A stretch of DNA of 64,000 nucleotides from Ciborinia camelliae (taxonomy: Eukaryota; Ascomycota; Leotiomycetes; Helotiales; Sclerotiniaceae), in the NCBI GenBank assembly GCA_025890175.1, contig JANPYM010000014.1, forward strand, positions 815,052 to 879,051, written 5' to 3'. A program made the translations under genes and the position numbers. Numbering within the stretch: position 1 is the first letter of the stretch; every line of letters starts with the position of its first letter. Below, in pieces: positions 1-9,900 of this stretch. The notes beneath the pieces are model-generated. The model ran no database searches. It had not been told where the DNA came from and saw nothing but the letters and a program-made list of their open reading frames with translations.

Positions 1-701
1 TTCTGCGTGGGTATCTCGGATATTTCCTCGAGTCCTTCAATTATCTGGCAGAATTTAAAAATGCCCCTTTGCAGAGGTCTGTTACGTGCCAACGGTTGTG
101 TGGAATATGGGAAATATACAAGGGCATCGAGCGAAATCTCTTTGACTGTGTCCATATACCCTTCATTACATATCTTAAATATTTCCATGCTTCTCATGTA
201 TTCCAGATTATCCCAGTCTTGAAGGCTGAGTTGAAGATGGTGTTGATTTGGCCGGTAGCAGAGCTTGGTAAACCTACGCCAATGGCGGAGAATTTCTTCG
301 CGTGCCTCATGGTTGACGTAGTAGAGAATTGGAAATTCCAATAGATCCATTGGTAGCTGAGTGAGAGTGTCTTGAGTCCTCTTTTCATTGGATATTTGCC
401 ACGCGGATGGACAGGCATGACTGAAGATCATGGCGCGGATTTCTTTGGGAAAGCGTGAAAAATAGTGAAATGTTTTAGGATATTGGATGACGTCGCTCTG
501 TGCCTGGTCTGTATTCGATGATTTAGATTCGGATTTGCCGCCCTCGTTCGAAGACATATCATAATCAGAAGATTCATCTGTAAGCAAATTAATACTGATG
601 CGGTCACCATATTGATTGTGAGGTTTTATACCCGTTATTCCTTCGCACACTACTTCGGCGTTTGCTAAACTCCGTGATTTGGATCTGGTTTGGATTGCCA
701 T
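1..701 (-). CDS. 2EXR-domain protein, partial (C-terminus beyond window)
   Basis: On the minus strand an ATG at 701-699 opens a frame that runs without a stop to base 1, giving at least 233 residues; the gene continues to the left of the window. After about 90 polar residues rich in Ser, Glu and Asp comes the segment FHYFSRFPKEIRAMIFSHACP, followed by a YYVNHEAREEILRHW stretch. This matches the fungal 2EXR domain (an F-box-like F-x-x-F/L-P-x-E-I/L-R-x-x-I/M-F core, then a 'vN.eaR.e' segment). The molecular role of 2EXR proteins is unknown; they are expanded in Leotiomycetes and Sordariomycetes. No intron is needed. Family identification is fairly secure; function is not inferable. Confidence 0.75.
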   Translation of the reverse strand, partial: MAIQTRSKSRSLANAEVVCEGITGIKPHNQYGDRISINLLTDESSDYDMSSNEGGKSESKSSNTDQAQSDVIQYPKTFHYFSRFPKEIRAMIFSHACPSAWQISNEKRTQDTLTQLPMDLLEFPILYYVNHEAREEILRHWRRFTKLCYRPNQHHLQLSLQDWDNLEYMRSMEIFKICNEGYMDTVKEISLDALVYFPYSTQPLARNRPLQRGIFKFCQIIEGLEEISEIPTQ

Positions 702-1110
702 GGTGTAGTGATGGCTAACCTAGCTAGATAGGTAAGTTAATATTGATGTAGTCATCTTATGGGATGAGAGCATACATACTTGATATTTGTTTATATTTGA
801 GTTAGATATGAGGGATATGATAGAAAGCTTTATTGTTAATGGATGAAAGTGGAAAGGATTATTTGGTGGGAAGTTGAAAGGGCAGATAGGTATTTATATA
901 GGGACAAATCTGTCTCCTCTACTAAAGGTACCTAGTCTATGTAGGTATAGACTAGTATTGATAGTCCGAGAAAGTTAGCTCCTATTGACGTCATAGTGTG
1001 CAAACTAATCGACCTAGCCGACCTAACCGACCTTACCACAACAAGAAGAATTACCCACAAATATCAGAAAACTGAAAGAAGTTTTAAATTAAATTTTAAT
1101 TGTTGTGCAT
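702..1110. promoter_or_regulatory. Upstream region of the 2EXR gene
   Basis: About 400 bases without an ORF, upstream of the minus-strand 2EXR gene. It holds TATA-like stretches around 890-900 and a near-palindromic GGTACCTAGTCTATGTAGGT segment near 928-947. No defined site can be proven. Confidence 0.3.
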
Positions 1111-1189
1111 GTGGATTTAGTTCTCGAGTCTATCGACTCGAGAACTAACCTTGGAAATCCACTGGCGCAGTTGCTTCAGGCAACTGCGC
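1111..1189. repeat. Two adjacent perfect hairpins
   Basis: TTAGTTCTCGAGTC (1117-1130) is followed after TATC by its exact reverse complement at 1135-1148. GTGGATTT (1111-1118) pairs with AAATCCAC (1154-1161) as an outer interrupted arm. A second hairpin, GCGCAGTTGC (1165-1174), loop TTCAG, GCAACTGCGC (1180-1189), follows directly. Dense perfect hairpins like this are not expected by chance. They lie just left of the inverted-repeat element at 1213-1620 and may belong to the same insertion. Confidence 0.6.
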
Positions 1190-1212
1190 TAGTATCACGT
1201 GTTATCTATATC

Positions 1213-1620
1213 TGGTCCACCCCGTTTATCAATCCGGCCTATTAACTAATCGGATCGCCCGATTAACCAATAAAAACCCCTTGCCCGAACGGGACGCTTG
1301 ATTAGTTAATGGGCTTTACGTATTTAAAAAATCGAAGGGGCGAGGAGGTAGGGAGCGAGGGAGTGAGGGGTAGGGAGTGAGGGGTGGGGAGCGAGGGGTA
1401 GAAAGCGAGTGGTAGAAAGCGAAAGGTAGAAAGCGAAAGGTAAAAAGCGAGGGATAATGATCGAGAGGTAGTATTGATTTAATTGAACAAAAAGATAATA
1501 AATTTTTAGATACGTAGAGTTTATTAATTAATTGGGCATCCCGTTCGGGTAACGGGTTTCTATGAGTCAATGGGGTGGTCCTATTAATCAATGGGCCGGA
1601 TTGATAAACGGGGTAAACCA
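1213..1620. mobile_element. MITE-like element with terminal inverted repeats and TATC direct repeats
   Basis: The left end TGGTCCACCCCGTTTATC, continuing into CAATCCGGCC, is matched by its near-exact reverse complement at the right end (about 1591-1620). Weaker inverted similarity goes on inward for about 100 bases, including a shared CCCGAACGGGA segment. TATC stands directly outside both ends (1209-1212 and 1621-1624), as expected of a 4-bp target duplication. The middle (about 1330-1460) is a degenerate GAGGGGTAGAAAGC-type tandem array. There is no transposase ORF, so the element is non-autonomous if mobile. I could not compare it with other copies in the genome. Confidence 0.6.
1330..1460. 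repeat. Degenerate ~14-bp tandem repeat
   Basis: Consecutive units of the type GAGGGGTAGGGAGC / GAAAGGTAGAAAGC repeat through this stretch with substitutions. It lies inside the inverted-repeat element. The open frame on the opposite strand here is only the repeat read as protein. Confidence 0.6.
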
Positions 1621-1819
1621 TATCAAGTCATATCATTATGCTAGTAACTAACATATCGCCATTCATTTATTTTATCCCATTGATTGAATTCGCTAACACT
1701 TCATTCTACTCCCAGATACCCATTCAACTTCATCTACTATACAATACAATTCAGCACACTCAAGTGGTCACTGGCCAACCCTTCCACACAGCCCAATTAA
1801 AATCAACCATCAGCTTACC

Positions 1820-2502
1820 CTATTGACCTTTAACTTTAGCAGCTTTAGCTTCCTTGGCGGCAATCTGTGCTTCGGTATGGTGGGGCTCGCGTTCCTCAAC
1901 TATGTCACGTTGTCCTTTTGCCTTTGCCTTCGCTTCCTTGGCGGCAATCTGTGCCTCTGTGTGGTGTGCTTCTCTCTCTTCTACACCACGCTGACCTTCA
2001 GCGGCTTTTGCTTTCTTCGCGGCAATTTGAGCTTCGGTGTGATGCGGTTCTCTTTCCTCTACATCGCGTTGTCCCTTGGCTTTCGCCTTTGCCTCCTTAG
2101 CAGCGATTTGTGCCTCAGTGTGATGAGCTTCTCTTTCTTCGAACAATTGTGCACGTCCGTTCTTTGCAGCTTTCTCTTTCTTCCCAGCTTTTGTGGTACC
2201 GTTGGTAGCTTTGTTGTTGTCGGTAGTAGCCGTAGCACCTCTGTTTTTAGCTGCAATTTGAGCTTCGGTGTGATGGCGAGTGATGAGCCCAGTGATGAGC
2301 CCATCAATATCACGGGCTTCGATGGATTCTATGCCTGTGCCTGCCTATGAAATGTGTTAGTGATTTTCTCACGTGTTTTCATGGAAGAGGCATGACTTAC
2401 GATAGACTTCTTGTCAATGGACGGGATGGCAATGGCGGATGTGAATGGGGTAGATAAGAGGAGGCCGACGGTGAGCAAGGTCTTAATAGATGGAGTATGC
2501 AT
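1820..2502 (-). CDS. Secreted tandem-repeat protein, candidate RiPP/KEP-type precursor
   Basis: Two exons: 2502-2401 (34 codons) and 2344-1820; the intron has a GTAAGT donor and TAG acceptor. The product is 208 aa. Residues 1-25 form a clear signal peptide (MHTPSIKTLLTVGLLLS..., likely cut after SAIA). Five copies of HHTEAQIAAK follow, encoded at 2246-2275, 2096-2125, 2015-2044, 1937-1966 and 1853-1882. The last four are spaced 27, 26 and 28 residues apart and separated by Lys/Ala-rich linkers and GQRD-VEERE-type joints. Repeats 2-5 are preceded alternately by Glu-Ala and Glu-Pro. A signal peptide, internal repeats and two UstYa genes next door recall dikaritin precursors (UstA type). However, the repeats contain no Tyr, Trp or Phe and no dibasic KR/RR joint, so the product could instead be a secreted repeat peptide of another kind. 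Model secure; RiPP role inferred. Confidence 0.7.
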
Positions 2503-3834
2503 GATGAAGCTTGAAGTAGAGTGTCTTTAAATCAAAGAAGAATGAAGTTACAATTTAAAAATGGGTACTGGCCAGCAGTGAACGAATGGAAAGAAGGAAA
2601 ATCAGAAAGAAAGCTTAGAAGGTGGTGTGAGAAGTTGTACGAGAATGGAGAAGATATGAGAGAATTAGAGGTGCTTTATACCTATACATGGAAAATGCCA
2701 AGAAGATACAATAGGGGTGGTTATCCTAAAAACTGTTTGTTCAGATAACATCCTGATTTGGGACCAAACTCAGTAAACTGGCACATGCCGCTCCTATGTT
2801 CATGGTACTCGAGACACGATATGAATGATAATCCGAATTGATTTCGTATAAAAAGGTGCAGTAAACTTAGTGCGATTGGTCGATGACGAGATACACTTGC
2901 ATCATTGTATCGCTTGAGATGGATCAATAATAGGTACCTACATCAAGAACAAGGTAGGTATTCATACATTATCAAACGATAATCGCCTCTAAAGTAGATG
3001 TGGAGGATTGATGACCGCCGAATAAGTTCAGATTGTTGTTTGAATAGGTCGCGCAGTTAACTTGCATTCAACAGGTGAGAGGAAAGTATAGCCTATTTGT
3101 GATCAGTACTTCACTTTGGCACTTTTATAGCAGATATAACCAAGGATTCACCCCGTACAGTTTCGGATGACAAGTTAAATACCTACTGAGATACCATGGA
3201 ATCAAAATCTCCAGGGCTGATTTAGACTGCCAAGTAAGATTATCGGAATTGCATATGACATATTGATTTGTATTCAACAACAAAATCATACACCCCTTTT
3301 CCCAAATCGATGCATTGAATGCATCAAACTTGATGGATCTTTTTTGCAAGCATTCCCCATAATTGGGCAGTTGGCAACAGTGGTCTTCGCGTGGGCTTGT
3401 CCCATTCTTGTTTCACCCAGCTATCTAGCATTTAGCCATTTAGCCTGAATAGCCCCGTCATTTCTCTGCTTCCAACCTCTCCAATCATCACAATTCTCAA
3501 AAGTTAGAGGAAAGGTCTCCATTTTCGGACACGACATCTATTGTGCAAGATGTTGTCGAGGATGTTGTCGCAGATCAATTCGGCGGCTCGAGTTGCCTCA
3601 ACTCGATGATGATGAGAAATTCTTGATTGTTGTTTTCATCCGAAGTTTAGATACCGACCAGTTTAGAATTTTGTTTTTCTTTCCCTCTCCCTCTCGCTCT
3701 TTATTGCTGGTTATATTTCTCTTGTTCATTGCTTTCATTTGTGCTTCTGGTTAAGCAGCTTTGTATTTCATCTTCCTTGATTGATTTCCAGTCAGCTTCT
3801 CTCAAGAAATTCAAAATCTGCCCGTAAAAGAGCA
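2503..3834. promoter_or_regulatory. Divergent intergenic region between precursor and first UstYa gene
   Basis: About 1.3 kb separating two divergently transcribed genes, with no convincing coding sequence. From about 3660 to 3720 the plus strand is strongly CT-rich (TTTCCCTCTCCCTCTCGCTC at 3682-3701), a common leader/start-site feature of fungal genes, which suits the UstYa gene starting at 3835. Shared control of the two genes from this region is an inference. Confidence 0.4.
2674..2680 (-). promoter_or_regulatory. Possible TATA box of the repeat-precursor gene
   Basis: On the minus strand TATAAAG lies about 172 bases upstream of the precursor's ATG. Position and sequence suit a core promoter. 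It is a short motif in AT-rich DNA, so chance occurrence is quite possible. Confidence 0.3.
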
Positions 3835-4858
3835 ATGGAAATACGAGCGAAATATCATCCAGTTATTGGCGATGAAAACTTCATCGATGCCTCTCTTGGT
3901 CGAGTATCTACAGAAAGCTTAAACTCGACATTGCTGGACTCAGAGTATGACGAAAAATCTCGGAATATGGACTCTGCGCCATTGCCGAGACAAATGTGTA
4001 ATTATCGGTGGCTGTGGTTGGTACATGCTGTACTGCTATGGTTGTCATTTGGGTTATTCATATCGGCATATTTCACAAGGATAACAACTATCAAATATGT
4101 GGAGGAATACTCGGCATGGTGTGAGTAAACTCTCTGGTTGAATGGAGGTTAGAGGACTAATGTAAATGGTTAGCGCCTGCCGCGAAAGCAGTCGAGTATC
4201 AAAGAGTCAAATTCAATAATACGATGGGAACCGGATCACCGTATGTAGGCTACGGACCTGATGTCGACAAAGCATGGAGTGCCATATCATATGATAGTAA
4301 GTCTACCACTTCACCATCGATAAGAGTCCACTTAAGTCTAATTTCACAATAGTTGGCGATCAAATGATATTACCAGATCAGCTCGATAACATTAGCATGC
4401 CTAAGACGCACCTAAAAGTCAAGGATCCCAAGACTGGAGTCGAAGGTTATCGAGTCGGCCTGGAAGTTTTCCATCAACTACACTGCATAAACCTTCTCCG
4501 ACAAGTCACATATAGAGATTGGTACGAAGACATCAGTGGAGAGTTTAAAGAAGGACAAAAGGGCCTCCAAATGCATACAGGTATATTTTTCGCTTACTTA
4601 CCCCCCCCCTATGGAAAATCTAACAAGCAACTTTCAGATCACTGCCTAGAGATTCTCCGCATGAATGTACAATGCAATGCAGATATAGGGGTCTTCACAC
4701 TCTACATGATAGAGGACGATCCTCTTCCATGGCCAGAACTCAACTCCTGGCATGTTTGCAGAAATTTTAATGCCATTGTAGATTGGGCCACGAATAACTC
4801 GGTGGGCATCATGGAAAAGCATGATAATAACACAGATATTGATGGCTCTTCTGAATAG
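3835..4858 (+). CDS. UstYa-like (DUF3328) membrane protein, first copy
   Basis: Four exons: 3835-4120, 4174-4296, 4353-4580 and 4638-4858, giving 285 aa. A polar N-terminal tail of about 62 residues is followed by one membrane segment (WLWLVHAVLLWLSFGLFISAYF). The luminal part carries the DUF3328 landmarks: SPAAKAVEYQRVKF, a PYVGYGPDVDKAWSAISYD block, the first HxxHC motif as HQLHC, and the second HC motif in DHCLEILRMNVQCNAD. In ustiloxin, phomopsin and asperipin clusters, UstYa-type proteins are needed for oxidative macrocyclisation of precursor peptides. The start was chosen because 3835 is the first in-frame ATG. Intron 3 (57 nt) has no stop and keeps frame, so unspliced reading is possible. 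Family assignment is very secure; the substrate is inferred from the neighbouring precursor. Confidence 0.9.
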
Positions 4859-5788
4859 TCTTCTCAAAATTTGTATACCTATTGATTATACACTAGATAG
4901 AAGATGTTGTCCTACATAACCATCAAAATATGCCGTAACATGCGATGTGAACAGCGTGTGAATCTTTATTTAGTTACTTATTTACTGGCAGCCTAATCGT
5001 CCGGCACCTTTCATCAAATCCTTCATTCCCTAAAAAATATAAAAATTGATAAAGTATACTTCTATCTGAATGCCCCGCCAAGTCGTCTCGCTCCAACATC
5101 AAACTCCACCCCGGATAATAGGATATTGTGCCCCTGTATCTGTAAATTCTCCTACACTGCATCCTACCCCCTACAATGCAAGGATTCCCCAGAAATTCAA
5201 GTTTTAAAACTCGCATGTTTTACATCATATCAAGCCAAGAATGCAATCTAGCCATCTATTCTCAGTACAATGGCCAGAACAATGGCCGACGTCAGGTGAA
5301 ATAAAGAGAAGACAAGGGAAGTCGTGCCGATGTTTTGTCTCATGATGTTGTTAATTCATGCTAAAAGTTGTGGCTTCGTATAGTGTAGGCATGGAAGCGC
5401 GTCAAAGGTGCTCCGATATGGAATAATGCGGAGGAGGTCGAAAGATCAAAACCGAGTTTGAAACTGGAAATTATCTATGGAAGGGGAAGGGGTACAGATT
5501 GAGATGCTCACTCGTAACGCGACAAAGGAGTTTATCGTGTATCATTTCAACTTCAAGTTGCTGCACGCAAAGGTTTTATGTACAGTACTGTGAATTACTC
5601 ATCTCCCTCGCCACTTTGTTCTTCCCTTTTTTCTTACCCACAGCGAGAACTGATTCTCGTGTATCTGTCAAATATCCTCAATTTTCATCTGCTATCTTGT
5701 TTAATCATAGAGCCTGTTATCAATTCCCTTCCCTCCCTTCAAGTTGTCCATCTCTCCTACTCCAACAACAAAACCAATATCCCAAACC
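4859..5788. promoter_or_regulatory. Spacer and leader between the two UstYa genes
   Basis: About 930 bases: 3' end of the first UstYa gene and promoter/leader of the second. From 5590 to 5785 the plus strand is pyrimidine-rich (many CTCCC/TTCCC runs), a typical fungal 5' leader. The small frames here look like chance. Confidence 0.35.
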
Positions 5789-6805
5789 ATGTCCCCCAAA
5801 GAATCCGACAGCATCTACCAACCCATTTCCGAAATTGGCATCGAAGACATCGATCTCGAAAACGATTCCGATACTACCCTCGGATCACACCATGAGAAAT
5901 ATTCTGCGAAAGCATCTTCCCCTTCACGCCTCCGCAGATTATTTAAACCTAAAAGCTTGAGCAGGAAATCAGAGAATAATTTGATATGGGTGAGATGGGC
6001 TACTGTTGTTTTGCTGCAGAGTTTGATTATATATCTATTATTGAAGAATGAGAAGGAGAGCCAGGTTGATGATGAAGGGGGTTGGGTGCCGGCGGATACA
6101 GAGACAGGCGGAGATATTAATGGGATTTACGTTCCTCGTAGGTCCCTTTTTCTATATAAGGAGAAGGATTCTAACGGGCTGACAGAATCTCACAAGTGGA
6201 CACTTCTCAAAGCAGAAGAATCATCTTTCTTTCCAAATATGACAACTAATGATGATCGAATGAAAATCCGTCATAACTGGGATATGTTAATGCCATGTGA
6301 GTGACAATATGACCAAGTAATGATACAAGTAAATTGTACTGACTTCAAATAGTGGGCAGCGGAACCGTCAAAATTCTCGATTATGAGCAACATCCCATGT
6401 TAGGAAAACCTATAGTCGATGACCCCATCCGCTCCGGTCCCATTTTCGAGGCATCATGGACCCATGCCTTACATTGCGTATACTTCCCCCTTTCTCTCGT
6501 CTGTCAAATTACTAATCCAGTTCTGACAGCTCTACTACACAGTAGACACCTACCACCAACTGGTGGTATCATCCGGTCAAAACTTCGGATTCGATGGTAC
6601 TCGAAACGATATGCATGCCTCGCACTGTTTTGAATACTTGAGAAATCAGATATTGTGCATGGCAGATATGACATTGGAGGGAAGTGAGAGTGTTCTTGAT
6701 GCTACTGGGGAAGGACAGGCGCATGTTTGTAGGAATAGAAAGGAGGCTATTGAGTGGATCGAGAAAAGGAGAGTGGATGATATTCAGAGTATTGTTGGTC
6801 CTTGA
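5789..6805 (+). CDS. UstYa-like (DUF3328) membrane protein, second copy
   Basis: Four exons: 5789-6137, 6186-6296, 6353-6477 and 6530-6805, giving 286 aa. A cytosolic tail of about 70 residues precedes one membrane segment (LIWVRWATVVLLQSLIIYLL). The luminal domain has VPQSHKWTLL, a W-x-x-LMPLGSGTV block, the first HxxHC as HALHC, then LYYTVDTYHQLV, and the second HC motif in ASHCFEYLRNQILCMADMTLEG. These belong to a different DUF3328 subgroup from the first copy. Such proteins sit in secretory membranes and act in oxidative cyclisation of ribosomal peptides. Introns have GTAGGT, GTGAGT and GTATAC donors. The 3' end is only 174 bases from the convergent end of the NACHT gene. Family is secure; pathway role is inferred. 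Confidence 0.9.
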
Positions 6806-6979
6806 AAAAAGATGGTTGTAAAGATAGTTCGTGGTGCATATACAACCTAGATAGAGAAATATACTCTTAAAATCTGTCCTCTTGATAGTAAACTAACTTC
6901 TCATGACTTTCCTCATTTGAGATGTAACCATGTCATTTGAAATGGGATTAAACACTATTCCGAAATCTTGCAACAGAAC

Positions 6980-9900
6980 TCAGTTATCGATCTCTGTTGA
7001 CTCTATATTCGTAAAGAATTCTCCAGGAAAATACGCAGGTGGTTCTTCGTCTGGAGGTGTGCTCATTGTTTCTTTGGATATAAACTGTGGATCGGTGCCT
7101 ATCGTGATTGCGCTTTCTTCCGCAGGGGTGGCCCTTTTCAGATTTTCTTGTAGTCTCTTTGCAGAATATGAACTTCTGCTCATACCATGATTTAAATCCC
7201 AAGATTCTATGTAGCGTGCAACTTTCAAAGACGGTTTCGAGTGGTGGTATTTGCCACGTGCGAAAACACGGTCAATTAGATCAGTAGTGAAGTAATAGTT
7301 TGACTCCTTTCCCCATCCCACGTTCATTGGACCCAACCCCGAAAAGGTTCGGACTTCCTCTAGTGCCATGACCAGCTCTACAGAGTCCATCATCACAGCG
7401 CATGTTGCAGCAACATGAAGAATATTGAAACTTGCCGGAAATCCTCCTGACAGCAGGGCCTTAACAACCTCGGGTTGATTATAAAGAACAGCCCATATCA
7501 ATGGGACGGCTTCCCTTTTCTTTTGATGATTCTGAATATCATGTGGCCAAAGATACTGATCAACTATATGAGGAATATCTGGGATGTCTCGAGCTATGAT
7601 CCTTCTTAAAGGATGCTTGCAGGCGCCGAAGTGGATAGCAATCTTAGAGTTATTTTTGGCAATTCCCAGTTTTAAAATCAAGCTAGATAATTCGGAGCTA
7701 GGTATACTTGAGATCACATTAGCTCCCTTACTAGCATCAAGCATCCCATCAATAATCAATGCTCTCAGCTCCTCGGAAATACCAAGTCCCTCATCGGCAA
7801 TGTACTTCATAGGAGATATAGGGCGCAAGCCCTGTGAACGACAAACATCGGAAGGTATTGGCTGGATCCAGTAGCATTGATCTTTATATCGATCAGAAAA
7901 AAGCAAATACTGTATAATATGAAGTTGTGAGCAATCTATCGCTGCTAGAAAGGCGGCCTTTCTTTCAGTTAAACGGTGTGCTTTGGAATCCATTGACTCC
8001 CAATGAAGTATTGCATGAAGAGGATCGAGAAGACCCAGAGAAGCTGCAGCTATGATAGCATCGAGCTTGTATTTCCAGACCTCATCCTTATAGGACTGGT
8101 CATTGGTCCCAAAATATGGCTTTTCGCTATCGTTAATGGTGACATTGAAGTCACTATTCGTTCCCAGAAACTTCACAAGGCGTCTGAGTTTCGTAGAATC
8201 GCCGGACTCAACAGTAGATTGCAGAGCTTCAGCCTGCATAGCATCAAGCTTAGCTTTATTCGATACTGGACAGTTTCCCGTCAATAAGTAATCTGTTATT
8301 TCATCATGCGGAAGACTTATTGCTCGTTCTAAGGCGTTGAAATAAGATCCTTTATACTCGTAAGCTACCCATAGATAGAAGCTTTCAACCGCTCGAAACC
8401 TTTGTACTAGCATGAAATGCCCATGAATTGTTGCTTCTAATTGGAGGTGTGCAAACACGAGCGACCTCAGCGATGGACCCCAGATAAACCCCGGACTACT
8501 ACGCCCCCGAATAAGCCTCACAAAAGTCGGCATGGCCTTTTCATCAATAAACCTAACGCAGAAATCCGTGGCCATAAAGTTTCCTTTTCGGCAAGCAGAT
8601 ACAATCTGGCTGTAGAGCCAAAAAAGGCCGTCGGCCCTTGAGCATATGCTTTCAAGCGAACTACTTTCCAGGACCTTGAGGCTTTCGTCCGATATGTCGA
8701 TTCCTTGGCGACTTTTCTCGTCGATTGGGCAATATGACACAGTGTTCCAGAACAATAAACATGCTTCGCTAATGTAGTTAGAAGTACTACGATCATTTGA
8801 TGAGATTTTGTTCCCTAGGATTTCTTTCAATAAGAGTAGGTGATTTTCGGCCACTGCCCAACCAAGGGAAGCAATGTTGGCACAATCCCCGGAAGGAAGC
8901 TTCTCCCAGGGCTTGATAGAGAACGTGAGTTGTTTATGAAAGAGAAGATTTCTAAACAATTCTCCAGTCTTGCTCTGGCAAATTTCCTCCGTGAAGTCTT
9001 TAGTATGCGAAAGCCAGTTTTCCTTTAGGTAGGCAATCAATCGATACTTGTCAAAAAACTCCTGGTCAGTCATTCCGTTCTTTTGAATATAACGAGAATA
9101 ATCAATGTTATTTTGATGTTTTTCCCTGAATCTTTGAAATGTCAAAGAGGCTTTGGCTGTTATAGCTGGAAGATTTGAAGAGTGTGGATCCCTGAGGATC
9201 AAAGGTTGGGTGTTAACAGCCTCCTGTAATACCGTCATGTTTGGATTGATGATATCACGGTATATTGTCACTTGTGACTCAAAATCAGTGAAAGATAAGT
9301 AAGCCACACAAGTTTCGCCCAATGCTTGGTTTGATTCCTCTCTTGTTGTGTGAAAATATGCCATTGTTGAATTTTGCGAATGGAGAAGATATTGTTCGAC
9401 TAATTGAATATATTGTGATTAGCTATTATGTTTCTCACTAGTAAATTTTGATAATTAGAGTATATATGAACAGTTCTATGACTATTTTTCATGATTGAGA
9501 CCAACCTCCTCGGATCGTTAAGGAGCTCTTACCTGTATAGTGCGCAAGATGTACCTCTAGTGTGTCTTCATCAATCAAAATAAGGTTACCGCATGCTCTG
9601 ATCAGTCGTCGAAGGTCATTAGGTATTTTCGTAGCATCCCAAGACGTATCTTCGGTGGTGAAAGCTATGGCCTCTCGGAGCTCGTCCATGTGCAACGGTC
9701 GGCGGGAGCATAGGATCCAACTAAACATCCTCTTCACAAATTCACGTCTTTCGATTTCGATGATTCGTCCAAGAAGTCGATCATAAGTCTCCTCAAGATT
9801 CCGAGGAAGATTGCGTAGGGCCTTTATGATCATTGCATCCGTTTCCATGCGACAAAGTTCTTCGAGCTGAAACTTGACCCATAAAAACCTTGAGATGATT

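Noticed and set aside
1823..2350. Long plus-strand open frame with repeated LGGNLCL-type segments
   Set aside because: It is the antisense reading of the repeat precursor, which has a signal peptide, intron and sensible repeats on the minus strand.
1820..2502. Alpha-pheromone precursor
   Set aside because: Repeats lack the Trp/Cys-containing pheromone core and KR joints seen in ascomycete alpha-pheromones.
3781..3834. Upstream extension of the first UstYa gene
   Set aside because: It begins at TTG rather than ATG; the first in-frame ATG is at 3835.
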